The notes beneath the pieces are model-generated. The model ran no database searches. It saw only the letters and a program-made list of their open reading frames with translations, and was not told where the DNA came from. The translations under genes and the position numbers were made by a program. A stretch of 64,000 bases of DNA. It comes from Tretioscincus oriximinensis. Taxonomy: Eukaryota > Chordata > Lepidosauria > Squamata > Gymnophthalmidae. The DNA is taken from assembly GCA_022410635.1 (NCBI GenBank), contig JAJVDF010000463.1:1003409-1067408 (forward strand), given 5' to 3'. Positions 23,701-30,236 of the stretch are shown piece after piece; within the stretch, counting starts at the first letter, position 1, and each line of letters opens with the position of its first letter.

Positions 23701-26700
23701 ATGAGCATGTGGATGGCCAAGCTCCATCCCAAGCTATAACTCTGAATAAGGCTCAGTGCAGAAAGGGTATCAGTAGCTCTTTAACTGTGTTTGGCTACTT
23801 CCAAGCAGAATATTCCCTACAAATACTCTTTAGAAACATCCTACCTGTCTCTTCAAGCATGCCAAGTTCCCAGTCTGCCATTGCTATAATAATAGGTCTG
23901 AAGATATTTCACTTGACTCTGGAAGATGACCCCAGGGCCATTTCCAAAAGTGCAGCAAAATATCCCCTGCCTGAAACTTTGAGGATAGAAACTTGTATTT
24001 CTTAGCAATACTTGGACAGGTTAATGGATTGAGCATCCTCTAGGTAGCCCATCAAGTAGCTTTTCCCAAACCAGGACCACTCTACATCATGTATCTGAGA
24101 ATTTTATCTAGACATCTGTGGCCCTCTGACATTGTAAGGCTAATATTTCTACTATCCATAATCACAGTTGTACTATGCATGGGAATCATAATTCAACAAC
24201 CACTGAAAAGCCACTAATCCCTTATCACTTTTCTCAGACGTGATTTTCACTTGGCCTCAGTTCAAGGAACATGGTCTAAGGAGCATACAGTCCACATTCA
24301 TTCCATGCTTCAGCAGGCTACAGCATGGCCTATGCTATCCTTGAATGGTATGTGGGCAGTAGGACCTTTAGANCACTTTCTGAAAAAGAATAAGGCCAAC
24401 TGTGAATCAGCCTTCCTTTATCAACTTATTACATTTATGGCATTTTTATCCCACCTTTCTTCTAGACAACTGACAGTGACACTCAATTTTCTATGCCCTA
24501 TTTGATCCTCAAAACAGCAAACAAGAGAATGTTCTCCTACAAGAGGATGTTGGGTTATCAAATATTATCCAATAATTTCTATGGTTAAGTGAAGACAAAG
24601 GATAGTAATTTTTTTTACTTGTTTAGTCCTACCTTAATTATATTTAATTTGTGTGTGTTATTTTTTAAAAAACAATATGTGTGCTATTCAAAAAACGGAT
24701 GGATATGAAGCAACATATGGATATGAATGTAATCATAACGTGCCTCTCCATGAAATGTTCTTACCACGATGGTGCCTACATCATGAAGGATCCATCCTAC
24801 GTGCTTAGGGAGGGTTAAGCTATCCACTCACTAAAAAGCCCATGGCCCCAGTTTTTCTTATAACTTTTTTTTTCTGACATAATTTTGATATACTATGTAA
24901 ATTTGCTAAAAAGCCTTCAAGTCGCATTCTATCATGGAAACATGTTAGATACTGCGAGACTTAGAGGTAGGTGCAAAAGTTCATTGGCTTTTGGCTTGCA
25001 GAGAGTGCTGGGAGTTGTAGTAAGACAAGCACAGCAATAACGTATGGGACACGTCTTGTTATGAGAAAAGAAGGCAATGTAACAGGAAAACAGGAAATGG
25101 CATGGAATATTGAAAGTGAATGCGGAGGCAATTGCCAATGGCTTATTCCAGATTTAAAGTAAATTCCAGAATAAAACATATTGTGGGAAGGAGCCAAAGG
25201 CTTTTCTTTCCTAGGGTTTATTTTGGGATAGTCTGCATCAGCATATGGATGGCAAGCTTTTGTTCCAAGACACATCCCCAAAACAAAGACTCATGGAGAA
25301 AAAACTAAAATGGAAATTCACTTCCTGTCAAATGAGAACTTCAAGTTGAAAGGCCATATATTCTCTTTCAGACTGCTTTTCCAGCTATTTCATGAAAAAC
25401 AGGAAACCAAGAGAGATTACCCTCCCTAAATTCTACAATCAACCTACCATATGCCTTTCATTGTTTAGCTTCATCCTTTCCATGAAGGTTCCCATAAATG
25501 CAGACAGCCCATGAAGACAGCCCATGAAGACTGTCTTACTGTGCTGAGGGTGTATCTCAAATGTTCCAAAACATCAAATCAAACAATATTAGCAAAAAGA
25601 TACACTTTCCTTAAATATCAGAAATATCAAATAACCTCTTCGTGGCATTCAATGCTACAGGTAGTAAGTATTTCAAAACATAAGAACATAAGAAGAACCC
25701 TGCTAGATCAGGCTATACATAGCCCATATGTAGTCCAGCATTACGTCTCATACAATGGCCCACTGATTGAATTTATTCAATCCTTTCTTAAAACGAGTAA
25801 GGTTGGCTGCTGTCACAGNCCTTGACCATATTCCAGAAAATGATCTTGATGACTTGCTAACCATAAGTTATTCCAGTCTAACACAAGATGGAGCAGGATC
25901 AGTGCTGGTCTGGGATGTCATGTGGACAGTAGGCCCCTTAGACCAAGCACGAATCAGGCTACTGTCTCTTCTGGTAGTAAATTCCACTGACAAAAAGCAA
26001 CATTATCAGCACTGTGGGGTTTTTCTTTTTTAAACTGCCCTGTTTTCTTTTATGTCCAAACATATAATTTTTCATTTTTCAGTTCCACGTGAATGCACAA
26101 ATTGAGAACAAATCCATTTTGGTTAGATCATAAGCAATCCAAATATGCAGTTTTGATAACAACGAGCAAAAAATATCTGAAGTCATACTTATTATCCAAT
26201 CTTCAGGCTTACATACCTATAATTTAAAGCAGGAATTTTGGTTTGATCGTATACAATCCAAATGCACTATACATCCAAAGTATGCAGTCTGCACAACTCT
26301 GTTATATATACGAATATAATATTATCTTATTTAGATAATAAAACAAATATACTCACATGGAACTATGAATCTATGAACTGTATCCATTGAGAATGTATAA
26401 GAAATATGCAAAAATTGCTAATTTGGACCTCTGTAAATATACTCATTGAAGATAATTAAAAACGTCCTCCCAACTGAGCCATAATCAAAATTTCATCCAT
26501 TCAGGATGCTGAAGAATCTGTTATAATCTCTTGGCACTGAAAGCCAGTGTGAAAAACATAAGGACACAGTGATTTGCAGAGTTTGTTTCTAATTAGTGGC
26601 TTCTTAAGCTTTGATAACAAGGAGCAAAAATATCTGAAATCATACTTATTAACCAATCTTTGGGCTTACGTAGCTATAATTTAAAGCAGACGAGAAGTTT

Positions 26701-29315
26701 GAAACTGCACTCTGATACGTCTAGACAAACAAAACATTTCTTGCTTTTCACTTGATTCTGACTAAAGGCTACATCCAGACAAGATATTTCTAAACGACTA
26801 TGGTAGTTACAAAAAGGTGAATCCACCTTATGGATTCATGCAGTTTCAGCAATCCATTCATTAAAATCCCCGTTGCCTCAGATTTTCCTGATAGTAGTTA
26901 CATGCTGATATTGGAGGAGACTTTTTCCCCCGCAAAAGAAAGCAGTTAGTATGATGTACACACTTGGGAACAGACAGGAAAATGTGAGAATTCGCCAGGA
27001 TTAGAAGAAGAAGAAGAAGAAGAAGAAGAAGAAGAAGAAGAANNNNNNNNNNNNNNNNNNNNNNNNNNNNNNNNNNNNNNNNNNNNNNNNNNNNNNNNNN
27101 NNNNNNNNNNNNNNNNNNNNNNNNNNNNNNNNNNNNNNNNNNNNNNNNNNNNNNNNNNNNNNNNNNNNNNNNNNNNNNNNNNNNNNNNNNNNNNNNNNNN
27201 NNNNNNNNNNNNNNNNNNNNNNNNNNNNNNNNNNNNNNNNNNNNNNNNNNNNNNNNNNNNNNNNNNNNNNNNNNNNNNNNNNNNNNNNNNNNNNNNNNNN
27301 NNNNNNNNNNNNNNNNNGAAGGAGGAAGGAGGAAGGAGGAAGGAGGAAGGAGGAAGGAGGAAGAAGGAAGGAGGAAGAAGGAAGAAGGAAAAAAGAAAGA
27401 AGACGCGATCGTTTCCTAAGTGGCTGAGCTATCCGTGCGACAGGACATACACATTTGGCTGAGATTCAAGGCAAGACATGCACACTGGAGCTCATACATA
27501 CGAGGAGATAGGGGAAGAGCAACCAATCGGGAGACTGTGCACATGAATTCTTAGGTGTGCAATGGAAGGGGAAAAGAGTTACCTGTGGATAAATCAACTA
27601 CTAACTGCAGTAATGCAGAAAGGTGGGATAGAGAGGCAATTAGGTTATTCTGGATTTAAAATAATTCTGAATTTATTCTTGCCTGGAGTGGGCCTTAGGA
27701 AGATGAAGCTATATTTATTGAGGCCCATTTCACATTTAGTATGGTTTCAACTTTAAGTTCATCATACCATAGGGTTACCATATAAAACCCAGCATAGGAG
27801 ATTGCAACTTATATGGGTGTGATAAAGTGATTTCCACTCCTGCTGCATCTGGTGAAAATTCTTCTATATCCATTAAAAGTGCAAACTCCTATCCAGGTTT
27901 TTATGTGGTAACCCAAACCATATCTTCCAAGAAAAAAGAACCTTTAAGATTTGGAAATTCATGAGACAAAACTTAAGTCTGCTTGGAGGAAAGTAATCTG
28001 TACGTTTTATACTAACAGAAAAGTAGGACAAGAAAAACAACACAAAAACCTAGTAATGGAATGAAGGACTGATCTATAAGATTAGGGATGAAAACATATA
28101 ATTGGTTGAAATTAGAAAATTTTCACAATAATTTCTAGGTACCATATATCTGCCACTACAGCAGTAACTTGCATGCACTGTACCTCCAACATCATAGAAG
28201 CATCCTTGACCCGTCAGTACATAACTTCATATATTGGGGTTACCACATGAACCAGGACAGGAGCAGGAGTTTTTAGCAAGTGTAGGTTATAAGGCTTGAA
28301 GCATCTAGGGAAAATTCATGTTTTCCCCATCAATTAAAGCTGAAAAATTTCTGTCCTGGTTTATTGCTATCTAGGCTATATTAAACAGGGCTAATTCTTA
28401 TGACAAATTCAGGCTATAGAACATCATAGCACCAACCTGTCATGCTGATTTTATTACTTTTAACACCAGTAAATATATAATCAGTTAGGAGATACTAGAA
28501 AGTCAGTATGGTGAATGACTTAATTGTCTGCACTCTAACTGTAACCTTTAATAACATTTGCTAATTTGACAAAATAATTAAGCACTTTTAGAATGAGAAA
28601 AGGAAAAGCGAGAAGGAGAGAGAAATAGAGAGTAGCTTGGTGAGAGAGAAAAAAGGGGAAAGCATAACTATTGGGGAGATAAAAAATAATAACAAATATA
28701 CTTAGTTTTTCCATTCTCCACATAAGTCGTCCTATAAAATCCAACCAGAGAACCATTTAAATTGCCTTGGAACTCCAGGCTCAGTAAATACAGGTCACTT
28801 TCACTGTTAGGAGTTAGTTCTTCCTCTGCTTCCACCACCAAATATTCCTGTGGATTGTACTCAAAACACTGCTTTACGGGAATTGCCTGACCTGAGGATT
28901 TCGTGAGCAAAGGCACCTTTGTAATCTTAGTCTCTCTGAGATGAAGCCACAAGTGTTTGGTCTTCTGCTCCAACCTGATGGAAATAATCACTGATCCAGT
29001 GTAACGATCTGCTTCCATCTCAGGCTTCAGTGTCAAGTCATAATGAACTGGATTCACGTAGAGGGGCAATCGGAAATCTGCCCAATCACCAACCGCATTG
29101 TTTTGAGTAGGACAAATAATGGTCTCCTCTGGAAGTTCTGGTGGCTGCTGTCCATTGTCCTCAGGAGGTTGGCAAGTCTCTGGTTTTAACCCCAATCCTA
29201 ACCCCAGTCCCAATATTAAACCCACAGCAGCTATCACTCCGCAGATGATAGCCACATGCTTGCTCTTTATGCAATATTTGCTGGAATACTTGTCTTCAAA
29301 ATCCATGTTCTCCAT
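2657..29315 (-). CDS. ENPEP: Glutamyl aminopeptidase (aminopeptidase A), 5' seven coding exons, partial
   Basis: This is a type II membrane zinc metallopeptidase of family M1 that removes N-terminal Glu or Asp, for example converting angiotensin II to III at the cell surface of kidney and other tissues. Joined exons are 28702-29315, 14474-14615, 13537-13668, 12428-12548, 8654-8808, 7016-7129 and 2657-2791. They give an open frame of 471 residues with compatible phases (2,0,0,1,0,0). Residues 21-43 are the membrane anchor, 347-351 are GAMEN, 383-387 are HELVH, and Glu406 is the third zinc ligand. Exon sizes and sequence match mammalian ENPEP closely from memory: 47, 44, 40, 51, 38 and 45 whole codons in exons 2 to 7. 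The exons carrying roughly the last 480 residues were not found and should lie left of base 1. Aminopeptidase N is the nearest alternative, but the N-terminus and acidic-substrate residues fit ENPEP better. Confidence 0.95.
3171..3221. repeat. Decamer tandem repeat, about five units
   Basis: Units close to TGTATATTGA follow one another five times with one- or two-base changes (TTTATATTGA, TGCATATTGA). It lies in ENPEP intron 6 and has no visible function. Confidence 0.85.
3257..3620. mobile_element. Possible short DNA element beginning GGCTGCATCCAGATGAG
   Basis: The start GGCTGCATCCAGATGAG is the reverse complement of a sequence ending near 40660 (CTCATCTGGATGTAGCC). A late block (CTTCATGATG, TAACTACAACC) recurs at 10480-10505. 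These shared ends suggest a non-autonomous DNA transposon family, but both boundaries are uncertain. Confidence 0.4.
3661..3890 (+). pseudogene. LINE reverse transcriptase fragment
   Basis: The frame contains [20 protein letters not shown] followed by [11 protein letters not shown] and [10 protein letters not shown]. This is the conserved non-LTR reverse transcriptase block in which an A(F/L)(I/V)DxxAAFD motif follows an EQAGFRxG-type motif. It is a truncated remnant in ENPEP intron 6, without the catalytic YxDD motif. The clade is uncertain (CR1/L2/Vingi-like). A short palindromic-element fragment (CCTTAGACC to AATAAGGCC) follows at 3898-3935. Confidence 0.8.
4152..4746. mobile_element. hAT-like fold-back element with 8-bp target duplication
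   Basis: The element runs 4160-4738 and is flanked by the exact duplication ACTGGAGG (4152-4159 and 4739-4746). Its termini TAGGGTTGCCATA and TATGGCAACCCTA are inverted. An 8-bp duplication with such ends is characteristic of hAT transposons. The interior is GC-rich and folds back on itself: a TTGCTGGTGGCGGGGTTTCG arm near 4326 pairs with a complementary arm near 4480-4510. It contains CpG-rich TGCGCACA tracts near 4205 and 4300 and no transposase. The overlapping open frames are only by-products of the GC-rich interior. Confidence 0.9.
5495..5975 (+). pseudogene. LINE ORF2 C-terminal fragment plus 3' end
   Basis: One frame reads [20 protein letters not shown] and then [13 protein letters not shown] and PSRALHS. 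This is the conserved C-terminal block of CR1/L2-type LINE polymerases. After a frame break it continues with a WNxLP-like part and a segment ending [15 protein letters not shown]. The 3' end (ACAGCACCATGTACATGAATG then TATAAAT) matches a LINE tail also seen at 19340-19462. It is non-functional. Confidence 0.8.
5974..6570. mobile_element. hAT-like element inserted in the LINE tail, 7-bp target duplication
   Basis: The termini TAGGCTGACCAGAT (5981) and ATCTGGTCAGTCTA (ending 6563) are inverted and are flanked on both sides by TATAAAT (5974-5980, 6564-6570). The interior holds an imperfect tandem duplication of about 140 bases: CACCACTAGAGGACTCTGGC at 6152 and CACCACTAGGGGGTTCTGGC at 6296. The same family recurs at 15239-15458 and, as a half element, at 15907-15987. 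It has no coding capacity. Confidence 0.85.
7016..7129 (-). CDS. ENPEP: ENPEP exon 6 (third zinc ligand)
   Basis: The exon is 114 bases, 38 codons, phase 0 at both ends, with a TTTCAG acceptor and a GTAAAT donor. It begins [20 protein letters not shown] and ends EGNWQM. Glu406 in LNEGFAS is the third zinc ligand, with exactly 18 residues between His387 and Glu406 as required for the HEXXH-18X-E class. The residue before the WW pair is Ala where mammalian ENPEP has Asp. That position is not a known catalytic residue. Confidence 0.97.
7130..8653. other. ENPEP intron 5
   Basis: The interval lies between exon 6 and exon 5. Apart from the SINE at 7856-8124 it is AT-rich unassigned sequence. The plus-strand open frames near 7703-7999 read through the antisense SINE and are not genes. 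Confidence 0.85.
7856..8124 (-). mobile_element. tRNA-derived SINE, squamate type, well preserved
   Basis: The minus strand begins GAGAGCCAGTTTGGTGCAGT followed by GGTTAGAG (A box region) and has GGTTCGATTCCCC (B box region). It continues with GGGTGACCTTGGGC and CCCACCTACTCCACAGGG, and ends with a CCTTCGGGTATAGGGCGGG tail and an AT-rich terminus. This is the best-preserved copy in the window. Other copies are at 1522-1777, 47108-47362 and 50075-50290. Confidence 0.9.
8654..8808 (-). CDS. ENPEP: ENPEP exon 5 (GAMEN and HELVH motifs)
   Basis: The exon is 155 bases. It completes Asp337 and encodes residues 338-388, between a CCTGTAG acceptor and a GTACAG donor. It contains [16 protein letters not shown], where GAMEN (347-351) binds the substrate N-terminus. 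It then has VVAHELVHQ, where His383 and His387 are zinc ligands and Glu384 is the catalytic base. The exon ends directly after the zinc-site Gln, as in mammalian ENPEP. All catalytic residues visible here are intact, so there is no sign of inactivation. Confidence 0.97.
8990..9170. mobile_element. Probable DNA-element fragment of the ACTACAATTCCC type
   Basis: It contains AACTACAATCCCCAGAATGTT. Related blocks are at 10320-10350 (ACTACAATTCCCAACATTCTC), 24995-25030 (antisense, GCTGGGAGTTGTAGT) and 43150-43210. The recurrence supports a dispersed repeat, but the ends are not defined. Confidence 0.45.
9520..9600 (+). mobile_element. LINE/SINE 3' tail fragment
   Basis: The string GTTAACCACTTTTGGGTATAG followed by an AGTGTAAACAAACAAAT end resembles the plus-strand tail at 14810-14880 (GTTAACCGCCCTGACACTTTTGGG, AAATGCAAATAAATAATAA). 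No upstream body can be assigned. Confidence 0.5.
10562..10703. mobile_element. Short palindromic element
   Basis: The left arm GGCCTTATTCTGTTCCAGAAAG is the inverse of the right arm CTTTTTGGAACAGAATACGACC. Parts recur near 24345-24410 and 25905-25960 (GTATGTGGGCAGTAGGACC, GTGAATCAG). This fits a small non-autonomous DNA transposon in ENPEP intron 4. Confidence 0.65.
11275..11385 (+). pseudogene. CR1-type LINE fragment
   Basis: The translation resembles the CR1 C-terminal text (GLFSL, then [18 protein letters not shown]). The DNA block ATGCATGAGGTGGATAAGG is shared with 21600-21650 and 59015-59040. It is only about 110 bases long and non-functional. Confidence 0.65.
12428..12548 (-). CDS. 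ENPEP: ENPEP exon 4
   Basis: The exon is 121 bases, 40 codons plus the first base of the Asp337 codon, with a TTTACAG acceptor and a GTGATT donor. It reads [20 protein letters not shown] and continues through a FFEDYF helix to NYSLPKL. This is colinear with mammalian ENPEP with no gap. Two sequons are present, at Asn314 (NIT) and Asn330 (NYS). The segment links the N-terminal domain to the thermolysin-like catalytic domain. Confidence 0.96.
12593..12995. mobile_element. Probable DNA element with GTGCACA-type termini
   Basis: The left end TAGGCTTTGTGCACACAA and the right end GTCATGTGCACCTAGCCA are imperfect inverted repeats. The right-hand block (ATTGCTATATTCTGGATTATAG) recurs at 18132-18160. 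It lies in intron 4 immediately beyond the acceptor of exon 4. I see no exact target duplication. Confidence 0.55.
13537..13668 (-). CDS. ENPEP: ENPEP exon 3
   Basis: The exon is 132 bases, 44 codons, phase 0 at both ends, bounded by a CCCTAG acceptor and a GTAAGT donor. It encodes residues 253-296 with the conserved core [17 protein letters not shown]. This matches the mammalian segment with a Phe-to-Trp change. The flanking residues are more diverged, as they are between mammals. It is easily missed because a longer unrelated open frame overlaps it on the opposite strand. It belongs to the N-terminal beta domain of the M1 fold. Confidence 0.94.
14030..14330. mobile_element. Possible non-autonomous DNA element
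   Basis: Its right end, with ATACAGTAAAGGTATGAACG and further on ATGAATGCAGC, resembles the right end at 43770-43815 (AACTGTAAAGGTATGAATGC). The interior GACAGCAAACTATCCAATAG is similar to the 43680-43715 stretch. The left boundary is unclear. Confidence 0.4.
14474..14615 (-). CDS. ENPEP: ENPEP exon 2
   Basis: The exon starts after a CACAAG acceptor, supplies the last base of Lys205, then encodes residues 206-252 and ends at GTAAGC, phase 0. It reads [19 protein letters not shown], then a FDEP motif, then a segment ending ALSNMPVE. This stretch is near-identical to mammalian ENPEP. The Asp of ATDHEP (residue 211) is, from family knowledge, the residue that supports calcium-assisted recognition of acidic P1 side chains. 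That favours aminopeptidase A over aminopeptidase N. The length is 142 bases (1 + 47 codons), as in the mammalian protein alignment. Confidence 0.96.
14800..14880 (+). mobile_element. LINE/SINE 3' tail fragment
   Basis: It reads GTTAACCGCCCTGACACTTT and TGGGTATAGGGCAATAAAG before a simple AAATAAT end. This is the same tail seen inverted in the SINEs at 1522-1777 and 7856-8124. Here it is without a head. Confidence 0.6.
15239..15460. mobile_element. hAT-like fold-back element, GGCTGACCAGATGACCCC family
   Basis: The left arm GGCTGACCAGATGACCCC and the right arm GGGGTCATCTGGTCAGCC are exact inverted repeats. The inner parts (GGGGTGCCTCCCAGTTTTTTC and the complementary AAAAACCGGGAGGCACC) extend the hairpin. 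The flanking bases do not give a convincing duplication (CTCTCGTG versus TACTGGTG). The open frame through it (15268-15492) is spurious. Confidence 0.8.
15907..15987. mobile_element. Right half of a GGCTGACCAGATGACCCC-family element
   Basis: It carries TCCTCAGAAAAAACTGGGAGG and the terminal AAGGGGTCATCTGGTCAGCC, matching the right arm of the copy at 15239-15460 about 500 bases upstream. No left arm is present, so it is a truncated copy or a deletion product. Confidence 0.75.
15990..17340. other. ENPEP intron 1, no recognised feature
   Basis: I see no splice-flanked coding block, no LINE frame and no strong inverted repeat here. The short open frames are compatible with chance. Confidence 0.4.
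17350..17394. repeat. Perfect 18-bp inverted repeat with 9-base loop
   Basis: The arms TTTTCACACATGCATGAT (17350-17367) and ATCATGCATGTGTGAAAA (17377-17394) are exactly complementary, with loop AGCTAGATG. The hairpin lies in ENPEP intron 1. It could be the core of a very short fold-back element or a chance-enriched hairpin. Confidence 0.85.
17768..18160. mobile_element. GC-rich long fold-back element in intron 1
   Basis: The arm at 17823-17912 pairs with the arm at 17985-18074. The outer about 44 bases differ by a single inserted G, and the inner parts (GGCTGCTGCCTAGAGATTGG versus the complement of GATCTCCAGGCAGCAGCCCC) remain similar. A third copy of the arm (AAGCAGGTGGAGGGCTGGCT) is at 17770. 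Downstream, 18132-18160 matches the right part of the element at 12593-12995. It has no coding capacity; overlapping open frames arise from the GC-rich arms. Confidence 0.8.
18180..19335. other. ENPEP intron 1, no recognised feature
   Basis: The interval shows no identifiable repeat family, coding block or strong secondary structure. Confidence 0.4.
19340..19462 (+). mobile_element. LINE 3' end
   Basis: It contains GTACAGCACTCTGTACACTG and ends CCCTATATAAATAAATGAAAT. This matches the 3' end of the LINE fragment at 5495-5975 (GTACAGCGCC-type text then TATAAAT). A purine-rich (GAAG/GGAA) stretch follows to 19640. Confidence 0.65.
19463..19640. repeat. Purine-rich low-complexity tract
   Basis: The plus strand is almost all A and G with GGAAGG and GAAAGG units. 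The overlapping minus-strand open frames, rich in Ser, Pro and Phe, are consequences of this composition and not genes. Confidence 0.8.
19689..19770. mobile_element. Miniature inverted-repeat element with TA boundaries (Tc1/mariner-like)
   Basis: The left arm GTGCTCAAAACAATTAAGGG begins at 19693 and the right arm CCCTTAATTGTTTTGAGCAG ends at 19766. The arms continue through GAACAC and GTGTTC, and both outer ends abut TA-rich TATA sequence. TA duplication with this kind of terminus fits Tc1/mariner. The element is only about 75 bases. Confidence 0.75.
20080..20325 (+). mobile_element. L2-like LINE 3' end
   Basis: It starts with a coding-like remnant ([13 protein letters not shown]), resembling the last residues of L2-type polymerases. 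It ends with TTGTGAGCCACCCAGAGCCC and a TAAAATAAAG tail, the usual form of such 3' ends in reptiles. Confidence 0.6.
20670..20960 (-). mobile_element. CR1 3' fragment with duplicated terminal unit
   Basis: The plus strand is the inverse of a squamate CR1 3' end (AGAGCCCTGCTGAATCAAGCC, CAATTGCACCTAGGCAGTC, GACTCCCTGCAAATGGTACC). At its 3' terminus a 25-base unit starting AGGATAAGAGGACATC is exactly duplicated (20670-20694 and 20695-20719). Related copies are at 25680-25765, 54163-54480 and 56115-56650. Confidence 0.8.
21600..22210 (+). mobile_element. Two successive CR1 3' ends
   Basis: The first unit (about 21600-21905) runs from TCATTCATGGGGTGGATAAGG to GAGCAACAGGCAGGATTAGC. The second (about 21910-22210) restarts at the GTCATTGGCCTTTGGAATTTAC block and runs to ATGCTGGACTAGATGGGCTC and GGGCTCTTCTTAAG. 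This is the frame for FFTxxVIGxWNxLPEEAVVA-type text at the end of CR1 polymerase and its 3' UTR. It has several stops and is inactive. Confidence 0.8.
22210..23625. other. ENPEP intron 1, no recognised feature
   Basis: No identifiable repeat or coding block. There is a weak internal similarity between 22740-22830 and 22845-22930 (AAATGATCTTGAATGG versus AAATGACCTTGAATG, then GACTGAATTCAA versus GACTAAATTCAA), suggesting an old local duplication. Confidence 0.4.
23629..23756. mobile_element. Short palindromic element, GAGCCTTATTCTGGGCTATA family
   Basis: The left arm CTGAGCCTTATCCTGGGCTA is the inverse of the right arm TATAACTCTGAATAAGGCTCAG apart from a few changes. Related copies occur at 30102-30236 and 51247-51385. 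This is consistent with a small non-autonomous DNA transposon. Confidence 0.75.
24960..25330. mobile_element. Probable DNA-element fragments in intron 1
   Basis: It has TGCTGGGAGTTGTAGTAAGAC and, further on, ATGGCTTATTCCAGATTTAAAG with ATTTTGGGATAGTCTGCATC. These blocks are shared with 8990-9170, 10320-10350 and 43150-43260. The boundaries are uncertain. Confidence 0.45.
25680..25870 (-). mobile_element. CR1 3' fragment, broken
   Basis: The plus strand begins ATAAGAACATAAGAAGAACCC and continues with a TAGTCCAGCAT block, the inverse of the CR1 3' terminus. After an internal deletion it continues with polymerase-end text (TTTCTTAAAACGAGTAAGG) to about 25870. Confidence 0.7.
26117..26691. repeat. 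Local duplication in intron 1
   Basis: A block at 26152-26231 (TTTGATAACAACGAGCAAAA, ATCTGAAGTCATACTTATTA, AATTTAAAGCAG) recurs at 26610-26689 with about ten changes. A second block, TTTTGGTTAGATCATAAGC at 26117, recurs as TTTTGGTTTGATCGTATAC at 26236. The arrangement suggests an old tandem duplication or two copies of one unnamed repeat. Confidence 0.7.
27003..27400. repeat. GAA and GGA microsatellites around a 275-base assembly gap
   Basis: A (GAA)n run (27003-27042) is followed by N bases from 27043 to 27317 and then by GGAAGGA/GAAGAAG units to about 27400. The gap very probably hides more purine-rich repeat of unknown true length. Confidence 0.95.
27772..27912. mobile_element. Short DNA element with GGGTTACCATAT termini
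   Basis: The left end GGGTTACCATATAAAACC and the right end GGTTTTTATGTGGTAACCC are inverted repeats. The interior GCATCTGGTGAAAATTCTTC, then ATATCCATTAAAAGTGCAAAC, is shared with 28237-28375, 46520-46630, 61775-61880 and the inverse at 1920-2020. This is one dispersed family. Confidence 0.7.
28237..28375. mobile_element. Second GGGTTACC-family element
   Basis: The left end GGGGTTACCACATGAACCAGG and the interior GCATCTAGGGAAAATTCATG match the copy at 27772-27912. The right end TGTCCTGGTTTATTGC is degraded. It lies just over 300 bases downstream of exon 1, within intron 1. Confidence 0.6.
28702..29315 (-). CDS. ENPEP: ENPEP exon 1 (start codon, cytoplasmic tail, membrane anchor, start of ectodomain)
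   Basis: The exon encodes residues 1-204 plus two bases of codon 205 and ends at a GTATAT donor (28701-28700). The start ATG at 29315 has G at -3 and G at +4. A second in-frame ATG at codon 4 also has a good context, so either could be used. Residues 14-20 (YCIKSKH) and the following hydrophobic stretch with a Gly-Leu alternating run form the short cytoplasmic tail and signal anchor of a type II membrane protein. A Pro/Gln-rich stalk follows, then the ectodomain beginning near [18 protein letters not shown]. An N-glycosylation sequon (NGS) is at residue 187. The upstream in-frame sequence shows no longer homologous extension. Confidence 0.96.
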
Positions 29316-29720
29316 TTCTTTTTCCCTGAGCGGCAGCTAAAGATAAAACATGAAACTTTTCCAAAATCCAGCAACTGTGGTCTGGGTGTTTGTGTAAAGT
29401 TCAGTAGAACTCAATTGATCCTGAATTCCCTCATATTTTCCCGTCTTTCTCACTCTCCCTCACCTTGTCTCTCTCTCTCAACAGTTGGTTTTCTCTTGTC
29501 ACTTCTCTGCTAGACTTTCAAGTGATTTAAAACAGAGGAGAAAAAGGTTTTTCAAAAAAGAAAACGACGGGTGAAAAAAGAAAACAGCTCGAGAGAGACG
29601 GGAAGTGAACACAGGACAGCATTGTATTGTAACTCCTGCTTCTCTTCTTAAAAGCAATGCAGCTCCACCCCCAACTCCTCCTGCTGTAGTCTTCTGAGTT
29701 AAATATAAAACAGCAGTGGT
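29316..29720 (-). promoter_or_regulatory. ENPEP: Presumed ENPEP 5' UTR and proximal promoter
   Basis: This is the sequence directly upstream of the ENPEP start codon on the minus strand. It is GA-rich on that strand (29430-29620) with no CpG island. A transcription start cannot be placed. No TATA box in minus orientation is convincing; the only TATAAAA string (29704-29710) points the other way. Confidence 0.45.
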
Positions 29721-30101
29721 GTGTTAATCGGCAGTTGTGAATGGTCAAATGCCAGCCCTCCACTGGCAGCTCTCCAGAAGTTCTTTGCTCACAGCCCTCA
29801 GAGAGGTGCAACTTCAACGAACCTCAACTTTTGCCACTGCTATTAGCTCTTCTCACTTCTGTTTTACAAGCAAGGATTTCCTTGAACTTCCATGACACAC
29901 ATTTGTGCAACAAAAATAATGTCCTTGAGAGAGTTTTCTCCCCATCCACTCCTCTCTTTTTCCACATTACACATCCCTTTCCATTTTCCCCCAGTTTTAT
30001 TCCGCTCTGCCTACCCCATTCTTGATTCTGTACACTATGTGCTGTTGAAAAAATGGCCAAATTCTTCACTATGTGTGTCTTGCTCATTTGTTTTGCCTGA
30101 T

Positions 30102-30236
30102 GCCCTGTCCCCGGTGAGCCTTATTCTGGGCTATATCTCAGATTAGGAACCTGCCATCCACGTGCCTGTGTAGACTATGGCAGGCCCCAAATGTCTGCCT
30201 TAGTCTACACTGGCATGTGTTATGGCCAAGTTCAAG
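30102..30236. mobile_element. Palindromic element, GAGCCTTATTCTGGGCTATA family
   Basis: It carries GTGAGCCTTATTCTGGGCTA at its left and a degraded right arm near GGCCAAGTTCAAG. The middle (CATAG or GCAGGCCCCAAATG) is shared with the copy at 23629-23756. Confidence 0.65.

Noticed and set aside
27003..27042. Possible CRISPR-like or satellite array
   Set aside because: It is a simple GAA microsatellite beside an assembly gap, without spacers.
29699..29712. TATAAAA string upstream of ENPEP as a core promoter
   Set aside because: It reads TATAAAA on the plus strand, opposite to the gene; on the minus strand it is only a weak AT-rich match.
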